64,000 bases of DNA from Undibacterium paludis. GTDB taxonomy: Bacteria; Pseudomonadota; Gammaproteobacteria; Burkholderiales; Burkholderiaceae_D. The notes under the pieces are model-generated. The model ran no database searches and was not told the origin of the DNA. It saw nothing but the letters and a program-made list of their open reading frames with translations. The stretch's first letter is position 1; every line of letters begins with the position of its first letter. Location of the stretch: positions 186,001-250,000 of the forward strand of contig NZ_JAKZHX010000005.1 of NCBI RefSeq assembly GCF_022568815.1, read 5' to 3'. Positions 43,377-52,937 of the stretch are shown here, in pieces. A program made the position numbers and the translations under genes.

Positions 43377-45188
43377 ATGAAGACGACCATGCCCAATCCT
43401 GCACCAACGACAGTCCCCCTTGCCATCGAAGCAGCCATAGAACGCACCCTGCGCCAGTTCATAGAAAGTTTTTATTTTGAAGGAGCACTTGATGCTCACC
43501 TGGAGCATCATCACGAGGACGGCGGGCGCGGCAAAGCCGTGCTGCACATACGGGGAAGAAATGCTGGCGGCGAAGCGCTCGATTACCAGATCGCAGCGCA
43601 TACCGGCAGCGCGTTTGGTCGCACACGCCTTCTCGGTCCCTTGCTGGACAGTCGCACCGGCACAGCTCAACATGATATCGCCAGCGTGGCAGGTCACCTG
43701 CTCAGACATTTACGGACTGACGATGACAAAGTCCGACGCTTCACCAATGAGCTGCTGCACACTGCGGCCAAGCAGGCAAGATCGCTGACAGTACCGCGTC
43801 GCCCGGCGCTTGAGCTGCCCTATGCCAAGCAGGAAGCGCTATTTGGTGAAGGCCATTTATATCACCCCTGCTATCGCTCGCGCATAGGTTTCAGTCTTGA
43901 CGACCATGCGCAATATGGGCCGGAATTCGGCAATACCCTACAACTCCGCTGGCTGGCAATCCGCAAGGACATCTGCGATATCCACAGTATGGACGGACGC
44001 GATTATGCAAGCTTCCTGGCGCATGAAACCGGCAGTGATGAACTGCACAGGCTGGAGCAACAAGTAAGGGCACAGTCACAAGACCCCGCAGTCTACTACC
44101 TGTTACCAGTTCATCCCTGGCACTGGCAGCACAGCCTGCAAATCCAGTACGCGCACTGGCTGGCCGACGCCACCCTGCTTGACCTGGGCGCAGCCGGACC
44201 AGATTTCCTGCCACAGCAATCGATACGTTCTTTAAGCAATCTGTCAGCACAGTCCCGTTACAACCTCAAGCTGCCGCTGGCCATTGCCAACAGTTCTGCT
44301 GACCGCATCCTGTCTGATCACCATGTCTGCAATGCACCGCTGATCAGTGCCTGGCTGGAAGATATCTGCCAGCATGACCCGTATTTGCGGCAAAGCTGCC
44401 GTTTCAGCCTCTTGTCTGAACCCATGGGCATCACACTCAAACCTGGCGTGGCGCATCATATCAACTACGGACTGCTGGGGGCGATCTGGCGTACAGCGCC
44501 AACAACCATACTGCAAGCGGGCGAGCAGGTGTTCCCCTGCACGGCATTGACTGCCGTACGCACTGACGGGACCATGGAAATTGCCCCCTGGCTGCAACAG
44601 AACGGTACGGAAAACTGGGTTACCGCCCTGCTCAAATCCATGCTCCCCCCCTTTCTGCACCTGATGCTGCGCCACGGTGTCCTGCTTGAAGCACATGCAC
44701 AAAACACCCTGCTGATACTGAAGGATGGCATGCCTGCCGGTGTGGCCATCCGTGACCTGCCCGGCGGCCTGCATTACATCGCCGGTCATACGACTGACGA
44801 AGCCCGCATCAGCCAGTTGCGCAATGCACCGGCCCACCGTAATGCGGCCAATGCCAGTACCGGCTTTGCCATGCATAGCATTGTCGAAGCACGCGATTAT
44901 CTGCTCGAAGTGCTGCTGTTCATCCACCTGGGGGAACTGGCCTACCGGCTCGACATCTTTCATGGTTTCAGCGAAGACAGGTTTTGGCAACTGGCTGTAC
45001 AGGCCGTCGCCAACTACCAGCAGCAGGTGCCGGACATGGCTGAACGCTTCGCCCTGTTTGACCTGCATGTGGCAGAAATTCAACTGGAACGCCTGGCAAC
45101 ACGTCGCCTTTCTGCCGGCAGCACTCAGCAGTTCCACGCAGCCCCCAATCCCCTGCATGCCGGCCAGGCAGCGGTGATAACGCGGTGA
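43377..45188 (+). CDS. IucA/IucC-family NIS siderophore synthetase 1
   Basis: 603 aa. NRPS-independent siderophore synthetase: ATP-dependent condensation of a carboxylate such as citrate with an amine or alcohol. Motifs: HPCYRSRIGF near 163, VHPWHWQHSL near 244, the ATP/substrate segment LKLPLAIANSSADRIL near 299, and the C-terminal FhuF-like part with LLEAHAQNTLL near 438 and IRDLPGG near 460. First gene of the cluster behind a Fur-like site. The exporter gene starts 7 bp after its stop. The start ATG is weakly supported; another ATG is four codons on. Confidence 0.9.
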   Translation: MKTTMPNPAPTTVPLAIEAAIERTLRQFIESFYFEGALDAHLEHHHEDGGRGKAVLHIRGRNAGGEALDYQIAAHTGSAFGRTRLLGPLLDSRTGTAQHDIASVAGHLLRHLRTDDDKVRRFTNELLHTAAKQARSLTVPRRPALELPYAKQEALFGEGHLYHPCYRSRIGFSLDDHAQYGPEFGNTLQLRWLAIRKDICDIHSMDGRDYASFLAHETGSDELHRLEQQVRAQSQDPAVYYLLPVHPWHWQHSLQIQYAHWLADATLLDLGAAGPDFLPQQSIRSLSNLSAQSRYNLKLPLAIANSSADRILSDHHVCNAPLISAWLEDICQHDPYLRQSCRFSLLSEPMGITLKPGVAHHINYGLLGAIWRTAPTTILQAGEQVFPCTALTAVRTDGTMEIAPWLQQNGTENWVTALLKSMLPPFLHLMLRHGVLLEAHAQNTLLILKDGMPAGVAIRDLPGGLHYIAGHTTDEARISQLRNAPAHRNAANASTGFAMHSIVEARDYLLEVLLFIHLGELAYRLDIFHGFSEDRFWQLAVQAVANYQQQVPDMAERFALFDLHVAEIQLERLATRRLSAGSTQQFHAAPNPLHAGQAAVITR

Positions 45189-45194
45189 ATACCC

Positions 45195-46367
45195 ATGCTG
45201 AAGCAAACCGTTACCATCACCGTCCTGGGGCATTTTGGTGCAGCCTTTGCAGCACTGTGCATGCCACCGTTTTATGCGCAGATATTGAGCAGCAATTTTT
45301 CCAGCCAGGTGCTGGTGATGGCAGGCTGGTATTTCACCCTGCCCACGCTGGCGGCAGCCATCGCCAATCCCCTGTGGGGCAGGCTGGCTGACCGCATCGG
45401 CATACGCGCCTCACTGATACGTGCACACTGGGGCCTGTGCCTGAGTTTTCTCATCACGGGCATGGCAAGCACTCCCTGGGAATTTGCTTTTGGCCTGACC
45501 TTGCAGGGCCTGCTGGGCGGCACCTTTGCCGCGTCCAACGCCTACCTGGCGTCATTGTTGCCGGGCAAGCGGCTGGCTACGTTGCTCAGCGTCATGCAGG
45601 GTTCAGCCCGCACGGCCCTGTTTGTCGGCCCCGCCGTGATTGGCCTGATGAGTGCAGAACATAATCTCTTGCATATCTTCTTTTATCTGGCGATTTTTCC
45701 CGGCGTGGCAGGTCTGGTCCTGCTACTGCTTCCCGCACAAGGCATCGCTACAACGCCCATCCCTCCTATCAGCATTGACGACATCACGGAGCAGACAGAA
45801 CAGCGCGTAACCGGTTTACTGCCAGCTAGCCTGAATGCGCAAAGCCTGTATCGCTGTCAGGTCATGTTCACCGTAGGCACGGTACTGACTTTTCCTTACT
45901 TTGTGCTTGATCTGGCCAGACGTCTTGATCTTTCTGCAAACTGGGCTGGCGCCCTGTTTGGCTTGCCGCATGCCCTGTTCCTGCTGCTGGCATGGCCGAT
46001 GGCGCGGCTGGTGAATTTTGACAATGCCCGCATTGCACTTGCCCGTTTTTCTGCACTAACCTGTATCAGCCTCTTATTCCAGGTGCTGGCTGGCAATCTG
46101 GCAACGCTGGCCACAGGCCGTGTCCTGATGGGCATAGGCATGACAGGCGCATACATCGCCATCAATGCCCTGGCGGCTGCCACAACACAAACAGCCAGCG
46201 CAGGCCGGCATTTTGGCAAGCTCGAAGGCGCCAACAAATGGGGCGCTGTACTGGCAGGAATTTTCGCAAGCGGTCTGGCGGCCTCAGTCGGCTATACCGC
46301 TCCCATCTGGTTAGGTTGCGCCCTGTTGGCCAGCCTGTTTATTTTGATAGAAAGTAAACGCATATGA
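45195..46367 (+). CDS. MFS transporter, probable siderophore exporter
   Basis: 390 aa, 12 membrane spans. MFS motif A-like WGRLADRIGIRASLIRA near 65 and a second-half repeat LVNFDNARIALARF near 270. Sits between the two NIS synthetase genes, starting 7 bp after the first and overlapping the second by ATGA, so it belongs to the same transcript and most likely exports the finished siderophore, as SfaA and PvsC do elsewhere. Confidence 0.87.
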   Translation: MLKQTVTITVLGHFGAAFAALCMPPFYAQILSSNFSSQVLVMAGWYFTLPTLAAAIANPLWGRLADRIGIRASLIRAHWGLCLSFLITGMASTPWEFAFGLTLQGLLGGTFAASNAYLASLLPGKRLATLLSVMQGSARTALFVGPAVIGLMSAEHNLLHIFFYLAIFPGVAGLVLLLLPAQGIATTPIPPISIDDITEQTEQRVTGLLPASLNAQSLYRCQVMFTVGTVLTFPYFVLDLARRLDLSANWAGALFGLPHALFLLLAWPMARLVNFDNARIALARFSALTCISLLFQVLAGNLATLATGRVLMGIGMTGAYIAINALAAATTQTASAGRHFGKLEGANKWGAVLAGIFASGLAASVGYTAPIWLGCALLASLFILIESKRI

Positions 46368-48295
46368 AAGCCACTCTCCCACGTCTCACTTTAAGCCCGC
46401 ATCACGAAGCATTCACCCTGCGCAACAATATCCATCACTACCCGACCAGGCCCGAGCAGCACATGCATCAGGACGTCGATGCACAAGAATTTGCCCAGAC
46501 CCAGCATGGCCGCGTTTTACTCAATTGCTATGCACGCGAAGTCGCCATGCAGGAGCACAACCTGGCCGTACGTGCGCCCGAACATACCCGCCAAGTACCG
46601 CCCGCGCTACGCAACCATCGTGGCCAGATACTCGATATCCAGCTGCCGCGCCTGCATAGCCGCCTGTGTGTAGGTGTGCAGCAAGTATCGGTCACCGGCA
46701 ACTATGAATACAGTACGGCCATTTACCTGCAAACCCCGGCCCACCCAGAAAACCACTGGAAAGAAGCCAGCTGGCGCGACCTGGCAGATCTGATCATCAG
46801 CGATTTGTCGCAACGTGAAAATACACCGTATAACCATGACCTGCTTTCGCAAATCGAAGAGAGCATAGACACCATGCAGCACTTTATGGAAGCGCGCGGC
46901 ACGGGGCAGTCCGGCCTTGCCAGCCAGACGCCGCTGCAAAAATACATCGCCAGTGAACAGCACCTGCTGACCGGCCATCCGTTTCATCCGACACCCAAAA
47001 GCCGCTCGGGCTGGACGCGTACAGAAGAAAAACTGTATTCACCTGAACATGGCAGCCGCCTGCAATTGCGCTACTTTCAGCTGCCGCGCGCATGGATCAT
47101 CAGTGACAGTCTTGATGGCGCTACTACCGATCAACTGCTATCCAACTTGACCGAACATGGATTGCTGGCAGCACCCGGTCATGCAATCGTGCCTTTGCAT
47201 CCCTGGCAGGCAGACTGGCTGCTCAGACAACCGCGCATTATCAGGGCCGTGCTGGAGGGTGACATCAAGGACCTGGGCAGCAGCGGCCAGCATTTTTATC
47301 CGACAGCATCCATACGCACCATGTTGGCAGGCAGGGCTGATGCCTTCCTGAAGCTTTCACTCAACCTGCGCATCACCAATTGCATACGCAATAATGCCAG
47401 ACATGAACTGGCGGCGGCACTGACAGCGAGCAGACTGTATCGCGGCATGAAGGCAGAAATGCAGACGCATTTCCCGCATTTTCACGCCCTGGAAGAACGC
47501 GCCTACCTGAGCATGAGTTTCCCCGATACGACAACAGGCAACAAGCGGGAACACAAAGAGATCGAAGACGGTTTTGGCCTGGTGATACGTGAAGGCCTGT
47601 CAACGCAACTGGCGCAAGGTATCACGCCAATGATTTGCGCCTCGCTGTTTGGCAATGGCCAGGCTGGCCGTGAAGATGTTGCCAACCTGATAGAACGCTA
47701 TGCACACCGCCAGGGACTGCCCCTGAGCCAGGGCATGCGCCTGTGGTTTGCCAGCTATGCCGAACTGGCGATTTACCCCATCTTTTACCTGCTGTTTGAA
47801 AAGGGTATCGCCTTTGAACCGCACATGCAAAACACCATTATCGGCCTGGGGCCTGATGGCGGGCCGGCACGCTTCATCCTGCGCGACCTGGAGCTGACCA
47901 GACTGACACCGCGCTCACACGCCCTGACAGATGGCCTGGAGATCGATCAAAAAACCCGCAGTGAAATCTGCTGCAGTGACGAGGCTGGCTGGACGCGCAT
48001 AGGCTACTGCCTGCTGGTCAACAATATCTGCGAAGTCATCGCCACGCTGGCCAATGGCAATCATGATCTTTACCTTGATCTGTGGGGTTGCCTGCGTAAT
48101 GTGCTGCAGGCTTATCTGGCCCGCTTCCCCAATCTCGAAGCAGCGCGCCGCATTCAGGGCCTGCTGTCCGGCGAAGCCTTGCCTGTCAAGGGCAATCTGC
48201 TGATCCGTTTTTTGAAGCAGCCTGACCGTCAGGCTGCGTATCTGCCTTTGTATCATCCTTTAGGTGTGGTCACCGGTACCCGCCCGCTACTCTGA
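46364..48295 (+). CDS. IucA/IucC-family NIS siderophore synthetase 2
   Basis: 643 aa; ATGA overlap with the exporter gene. Second NIS synthetase: HPFHPTPKSRSGW near 205 (nucleotide loop), VPLHPWQADWLL near 276, SSGQHFYPTASIRTML, KLSLNLRITNCIRNN near 330, and C-terminal FEPHMQNTII near 485 with ILRDLELTRL near 507. Two such enzymes usually act in sequence on the two ends of a citrate or dicarboxylate core. No amine-supplying gene (decarboxylase, monooxygenase, racemase) lies in this cluster. Confidence 0.9.
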   Translation: MKATLPRLTLSPHHEAFTLRNNIHHYPTRPEQHMHQDVDAQEFAQTQHGRVLLNCYAREVAMQEHNLAVRAPEHTRQVPPALRNHRGQILDIQLPRLHSRLCVGVQQVSVTGNYEYSTAIYLQTPAHPENHWKEASWRDLADLIISDLSQRENTPYNHDLLSQIEESIDTMQHFMEARGTGQSGLASQTPLQKYIASEQHLLTGHPFHPTPKSRSGWTRTEEKLYSPEHGSRLQLRYFQLPRAWIISDSLDGATTDQLLSNLTEHGLLAAPGHAIVPLHPWQADWLLRQPRIIRAVLEGDIKDLGSSGQHFYPTASIRTMLAGRADAFLKLSLNLRITNCIRNNARHELAAALTASRLYRGMKAEMQTHFPHFHALEERAYLSMSFPDTTTGNKREHKEIEDGFGLVIREGLSTQLAQGITPMICASLFGNGQAGREDVANLIERYAHRQGLPLSQGMRLWFASYAELAIYPIFYLLFEKGIAFEPHMQNTIIGLGPDGGPARFILRDLELTRLTPRSHALTDGLEIDQKTRSEICCSDEAGWTRIGYCLLVNNICEVIATLANGNHDLYLDLWGCLRNVLQAYLARFPNLEAARRIQGLLSGEALPVKGNLLIRFLKQPDRQAAYLPLYHPLGVVTGTRPLL

Positions 48296-48319
48296 TTTTT
48301 TTCACTCGATGTTTTTATC

Positions 48320-50371
48320 ATGCAACTCAAACCTATAGCCTTACTCGTCACCAGTCTGTTCACCTGTGCCACAACCAGTGTGGCGCAGGAAAAGAACGAA
48401 CTCCCCGTCATCGAAGTCAAGGCGCAGCAAACCGGGGGCGGCGCCCTGGTCAGCGGCGCCTTGAAAAACCAGAGCAGTCTTCTGGAAACACCGCAATCCA
48501 TCAGCGTCGTACAGGGTGAAGACCTGCGCGCACGGCTGGCCAATACCAGCAAGGATGCTCTTGAATACAGCAGTGGTGTCATCGCAGGCCAGGGCGAAGG
48601 CCGGCGCGATGAATTTTACCTGCGCGGCTTTTACTCGCCGCGTGAAACCCTGCTCGACGGTGTACGTGACGACAGTCTTTACTACCGCGACCTTGCGACA
48701 ACAGAAAGACTGGAAATCATCAAGGGAGCGAGTGGCGCGCTGTACGGGCGTGGTTCAGCCGGTGGTCTGATCAACCGTGTCAGTAAAAAACCGCAGGCGA
48801 AGCAGGACACCGAACTGTCGCTGGGCCTGGGTTCTGACCGCCAGCGCAGACTGGCCATCGACGCGGGTGGCGCACTGTCAGAACAAGTCAATGGCCGCCT
48901 GATCGCTGCCTATGACGCAGGCAACAGTTACCGTGATGTCGTCGATCACACGCGCCTGCTGCTGGCCCCCTCGCTGGCATGGAACCTGGCCGCCAGCACC
49001 AGCCTGTTGCTGCAGGCAGAGATACAGCGTGAAGACCATACCCCGGACCGCGGCATCCCCGCCATCAATGGCCGCGCCGTTGACGTGCCGGTTGCAACTT
49101 TCTACGGTGAAAAATTTGACTTCACCAAAACCGACAGTGACATGTTCAAAGCCAGGCTGGAGCACAAGTTCAACGGGCAACTGAGCCTGGTCAACACCCT
49201 CCAATACAGCCAGACGGACCTTGATGGCGTCAATACCCGCAACCGCCGCGTGAATGCAGATAAAACGGTATCTCGGCAAATCACTTACTTCCCTATCCAG
49301 CAAAAAAACCTGATCAACCAGACCGAACTCAGCTATGCACTGCAAAACCAGTTGATACTGGTCGGTCTGGAGCTGGCACAGCAAAAACGTGATTCGCTGG
49401 TCAGGCAGACAGGCACGGCTTTCCCGGTTGATCTGTACCATCCGCAGCAAGTGCTGGCCATACCGGATTTCAAAACCCTGCCGGCGGCGATAGACAGCCG
49501 CTTTGATGCCGACACGGCAGCACTGTATCTGCAAGACCAGATCAGTGTGACAAGCAAGCTGGATATCCTGCTCGGTGCACGCTTTGACCAGTTCAAGCAA
49601 AAACAGACCAACCGCCTGGCAAACAATGCCGTGGTGGAACGCACAGACCATCTGTTTTCACCACGCCTGGGCCTGGTCTACAAAATCACGCCGCAGCAAT
49701 CGGTGTACGCCAATGTGAGCCGCTCTCATCAGCCGGCCGGCGGTGATCTGCTCTATACCGGTACAACAGCGCTTAGCCAGGTCAAACCGCTGCAAACCAA
49801 TCTGCAAGAGCTGGGCCTGAAACAGGACTGGCTGGATAAACGCCTGTACACCAGCGTCGCGCTGTTCCGTATAGAGCAGAGCAATCAGTTGACGGCAGAC
49901 CCGACTGACAGCAGCGGCCTGCGTCAATTGCAGATAGGCCGCCAGCGCAACCAGGGGATAGAAGTGGAATTGCAGGCGCAACTGGGCAGCGCCACCCAGG
50001 TCAACGCCAGCTATAGTTATAACGATGCAAAAATCATCGCATCGAATGATATACGCGTTGGCAACCGTGCTGAAATGACGCCTTCGCATAATGCCAGTAT
50101 CTGGGTCAGGCAACAGCTGTTTGCCCATTTCAGCGCCGGTCTTGGCCTGCTGGCCCACAGTGAGCAATATGCGCTGACAGACAATAGCGTGCGCCTGCCC
50201 GGTTATGCCCGTGCCGACCTGGTGCTGACTTACCAGCAGCCACGTTATGATGTCAGCCTGAAACTCAGCAATATCGGCAACACACGCTATATGGAATCAG
50301 CCAACAATAATGTGCAGATACAGCCGGGCGCACCGTTCAATGTCAGCCTGGTAGTGAATACGCGTTTCTGA
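48320..50371 (+). CDS. TonB-dependent siderophore receptor, FhuA/FiuA-like
   Basis: 683 aa with a signal peptide (cleaved near VAQ, residue 23). Plug domain (about 50-155: ETPQSISVVQGEDLRARL, FYLRGFYSPRETLLDGVRDD, IIKGASGALYGRGSAGGLIN), then a 22-strand barrel ending in the terminal aromatic F (VVNTRF). 25 bp after the second synthetase, so it is the likely uptake receptor for the siderophore made here. Confidence 0.92.
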   Translation: MQLKPIALLVTSLFTCATTSVAQEKNELPVIEVKAQQTGGGALVSGALKNQSSLLETPQSISVVQGEDLRARLANTSKDALEYSSGVIAGQGEGRRDEFYLRGFYSPRETLLDGVRDDSLYYRDLATTERLEIIKGASGALYGRGSAGGLINRVSKKPQAKQDTELSLGLGSDRQRRLAIDAGGALSEQVNGRLIAAYDAGNSYRDVVDHTRLLLAPSLAWNLAASTSLLLQAEIQREDHTPDRGIPAINGRAVDVPVATFYGEKFDFTKTDSDMFKARLEHKFNGQLSLVNTLQYSQTDLDGVNTRNRRVNADKTVSRQITYFPIQQKNLINQTELSYALQNQLILVGLELAQQKRDSLVRQTGTAFPVDLYHPQQVLAIPDFKTLPAAIDSRFDADTAALYLQDQISVTSKLDILLGARFDQFKQKQTNRLANNAVVERTDHLFSPRLGLVYKITPQQSVYANVSRSHQPAGGDLLYTGTTALSQVKPLQTNLQELGLKQDWLDKRLYTSVALFRIEQSNQLTADPTDSSGLRQLQIGRQRNQGIEVELQAQLGSATQVNASYSYNDAKIIASNDIRVGNRAEMTPSHNASIWVRQQLFAHFSAGLGLLAHSEQYALTDNSVRLPGYARADLVLTYQQPRYDVSLKLSNIGNTRYMESANNNVQIQPGAPFNVSLVVNTRF

Positions 50372-50467
50372 TCTGTTTGCCACGGCCAGGGCTTGCCCGC
50401 CGGGTAGCCCTGTCTGTCGCGCCCGCCCGGCAGACTGCCGCCTACATCATGGCGTGCTCTGGCAAGA

Positions 50468-50872
50468 TCAGGATTTCATCTTCTTGCGCCAGATCATGTA
50501 ATACATTGCCCATGCTGGCAAGACCAGCGTATTGATCAATACAAACCTGCCAGCATCATATTCACCGCCCTCACCCAGGAATACAGACAGGGCAAACAAT
50601 TCTGCATAGACCAGCGGGCCGATGACGAACAACACATACCAGGTCTTTTTTACCCAGGGCTTGTGACTGGTGCTGATGCTGGTGATCGCCCGCGCTTCAT
50701 CGATCGATGACTGGAAGGGGTCATTCGGGCGGTAGATGTATTGCGGCTCTTCCAGCGGTTCTGGTGTTTCCGGTTTTTCAGCTTTTTTCTGTGCGGCGGC
50801 GGGGTCGGCAGAAATCGGGCTGCCCTCTGTCACTTCCAGATAAAAATCACCGGCTTTGAAACGTTGTGACAT
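50468..50872 (-). CDS. Small membrane protein of unknown function
   Basis: 134 aa. Acidic, Pro/Glu-rich N-terminal half (about 20-55, PEKP-type repeats), then two membrane spans (about 76-98 and 108-126) and a basic end (WRKKMKS). No domain recognised. Convergent to the receptor gene. Confidence 0.62.
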   Translation of the reverse strand: MSQRFKAGDFYLEVTEGSPISADPAAAQKKAEKPETPEPLEEPQYIYRPNDPFQSSIDEARAITSISTSHKPWVKKTWYVLFVIGPLVYAELFALSVFLGEGGEYDAGRFVLINTLVLPAWAMYYMIWRKKMKS

Positions 50873-50885
50873 GGCTTTATCCCTC

Positions 50886-51038
50886 AGAACCTGTTTACGA
50901 TCTGTAGCGAGCGTGCGTCAGCGGGGTAAGGGTAACAAAAGAGCAGCGCAAAAAGCGGAATGTACTTGAGTACATGAGCATGTTGAGCAGCACATGAGCC
51001 TCGATCACGCACGCGCAGTAAGATCGTCAACAGGTTCT
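50886..51038. repeat. Inverted-repeat-bounded intergenic element
   Basis: AGAACCTGTTTACGATCT at the left end is the near-perfect inverse of AAGATCGTCAACAGGTTCT at the right end. The interior holds symmetric TGTACTTGAGTACATGAGC. The right-end sequence recurs at about 30805 beside the transposase remnant. Its size of about 150 bp fits a small non-autonomous element. Confidence 0.65.
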
Positions 51039-51055
51039 CACAATCAAGCTCTGCT

Positions 51056-51538
51056 TCAGCTATGGCGACGCCCGAGACGTATATGCAGCCACAGCAGCAG
51101 CGGCAAGGCGCAGCCTGCCACCCAGTGGACAAGTGACCAGTAAGGGCGCAGGGTTTCACTGGCAAAATAATACAAGGCATAACCAGTCAGCGCCAGCCAC
51201 AGCAACAGGGCAATCATGCTCCAGCCACTGTTGCGGTTGCGCCCTGCCCTGTGGGCGCGGCGCATGTGCTGGAACAGCAGACCACCCGCCAGGAAACTCA
51301 AAGGCAAAATCAGCGCGCCATGCAACTGCATGGACCAGTGTTCCAGCGGATGGTTGCTCTCGCCAAATTCACCGGCAACACGCAAAAAGAAATGCGCCAG
51401 CAACCAGGCCAGGCCGCTGGCAAACAAGGCCGCCACCATGCCATACAGAGCATACCTGTGCCAGGCTTCCAGCTTGAACTGCTGGCTGACGACAGGTGGG
51501 AGCTTACGATGATGCAGGCTGTGCTTATTGGTGCGCAT
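51056..51538 (-). CDS. Four-span membrane protein, possible cytochrome b-like haem protein
   Basis: 160 aa from ATG 51538. Four membrane spans, several with His near the ends (WHRYALYGM, HWSMQLHGALILP, FQHMRRAH, VHWVAGCALPLLLWLHIRLG), the pattern of a small b-type haem membrane protein. Last gene after apbE in a five-gene minus-strand run, 25 bp downstream of it. With a flavinylated FMN-binding protein next door it could pass electrons across the inner membrane. Haem binding is an inference. Confidence 0.58.
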   Translation of the reverse strand: MRTNKHSLHHRKLPPVVSQQFKLEAWHRYALYGMVAALFASGLAWLLAHFFLRVAGEFGESNHPLEHWSMQLHGALILPLSFLAGGLLFQHMRRAHRAGRNRNSGWSMIALLLWLALTGYALYYFASETLRPYWSLVHWVAGCALPLLLWLHIRLGRRHS

Positions 51539-51563
51539 GAAAACAATCTGAAGGGAAAACAAT

Positions 51564-52385
51564 TCAGATTATAAAAGCTTCTGCCGCAAAATGGCGCAAA
51601 CAGGAGTGCTGCACATCGGCGCTGGCAGCCAGTACCTTGGTCAGGGCATCGGCCCATATGCATTCATCCGCCAGTACGGTATAACTGTGCCCGCCCTGTA
51701 TGGCCTTGCCGGTACGCCCGTCAATCAGGGCGCAGACGGTTTCATCATTGACGTGTTTTGTTGAAAAGTAACTGGCTGATGTGGCCATGGCCCTGTCACC
51801 GAGCAGCCATTGCCTGGCCATGCTTTGTGGTTGTTGCGGATCGCGTATGCCGACCGCCTGTGGCTCACCCAATACACGCAAGTCGCCACCAGCATTGACA
51901 CAGGCGTGTTGTACATCGTGCGCCTGCAAGGCAGCGACTGCACAATCGACCGCATAGCCTTTGGCGATACCGCCGACATCAAGCCAGTCTGCGCTGAGTT
52001 TTTCAAGCTGGTTTCCGGGCAGCAGGCGATAAGCCTGCTTCTGCCTGCAATAAGCTGGCAAGCTTGCGTCTGGGGCGGGCAGGTAATCCAGCGCCACCAG
52101 GCAATTGGCGACACGGATATCAAACAGGCCATCACTGAGTTCTGTCACGCGCTGTGCAGCGCCGAGAACCTTGGCCGTGCGTGTATCAATATCAAGGATG
52201 GCGCCGACACTGGCACGGTTGTAGCGGCCAATATCGCTGGCAGCCTCATGAAAACTCATCAGCCTGTGGATGGCATGAATACTGGCAAAGGCATCCTGAA
52301 AAGCGTCACGGCTTGCCTCATTGCCAAGGTCTGATAGGGAAATCTCAACCAGAGTGCCCAGCGCTGGTTGGGCGCGGCGCATCAT
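51564..52385 (-). CDS. apbE: FAD:protein FMN transferase ApbE
   Basis: 273 aa. ApbE fold with LGTLVEISL near 9, a conserved GGIAKGYAVD near 139, and CVNAGGDLRVLG near 162 before SASYFS and the metal site region ALIDGRTG near 220. It attaches FMN covalently to a Thr in a target protein. No signal peptide is seen, so it may act before or without export, although many ApbEs are periplasmic. It overlaps the FMN-binding gene by ATGA, which is its obvious substrate. Confidence 0.9.
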   Translation of the reverse strand: MMRRAQPALGTLVEISLSDLGNEASRDAFQDAFASIHAIHRLMSFHEAASDIGRYNRASVGAILDIDTRTAKVLGAAQRVTELSDGLFDIRVANCLVALDYLPAPDASLPAYCRQKQAYRLLPGNQLEKLSADWLDVGGIAKGYAVDCAVAALQAHDVQHACVNAGGDLRVLGEPQAVGIRDPQQPQSMARQWLLGDRAMATSASYFSTKHVNDETVCALIDGRTGKAIQGGHSYTVLADECIWADALTKVLAASADVQHSCLRHFAAEAFII

Positions 52386-52918
52386 TTTTTGAGTGCGACC
52401 TGGACTATCGCGGCAATGCGGCGCACACCGTCAGTGACATGGGCGCAGGACAAGGTCGCGCCACTGATGTTGGCGATGCCATCGCCGATGGCCAATCCAT
52501 GGCTGACGGTCTTGCCGACAAACTGCCTGCGCCAGTTGGCATTGCGAATTTCAAAACCATGGCTCTCGCGATAAGCCATGATCTCCACCTGCTGCACGGT
52601 CGCATCGGCTTGCAGACCAACGGCATAAGAGATCAGCTCAAACTTACCGACAACATCATCAAAGACGACATAGCCGAGCAGCCTGTCGTCCTTATAGGCG
52701 GCAACCGTGCGCCAGGCTACCGAGCGCGCAGGCAGGCCGGACAGTTTTTCAACCTGCTTCATCTGCGCTGCATCCAGTTGCAGTGGCAAGGGTTTGAAGC
52801 TGTTGGCCTCGGGAAAGATGGTTTGCTGCGCCTGCTCCGCTGTCAGGTATTGCGTGGCAAATGCCGTGCTGCTGAAACCAGCAAGAGCAATCAGGGACAG
52901 GGGAGCAAGCTTGGTCAT
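52382..52918 (-). CDS. Periplasmic FMN-binding-domain protein (flavinylation target)
   Basis: 178 aa from ATG 52918, giving a standard signal peptide (cleavage after AFA, residue 21); the longer frame overlaps the porin gene. FMN_bind domain with the flavinylation motif S152-G-A-T155-L-S, where T155 is expected to carry the FMN, and an upstream GYVVFDDVVGKFELISYAV strand-helix unit. Its operon partner is apbE. Likely a one-electron carrier in an extracytoplasmic redox chain. Confidence 0.87.
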   Translation of the reverse strand: MTKLAPLSLIALAGFSSTAFATQYLTAEQAQQTIFPEANSFKPLPLQLDAAQMKQVEKLSGLPARSVAWRTVAAYKDDRLLGYVVFDDVVGKFELISYAVGLQADATVQQVEIMAYRESHGFEIRNANWRRQFVGKTVSHGLAIGDGIANISGATLSCAHVTDGVRRIAAIVQVALKK

Positions 52919-52937
52919 GGATATCGTTATCAGTGCG

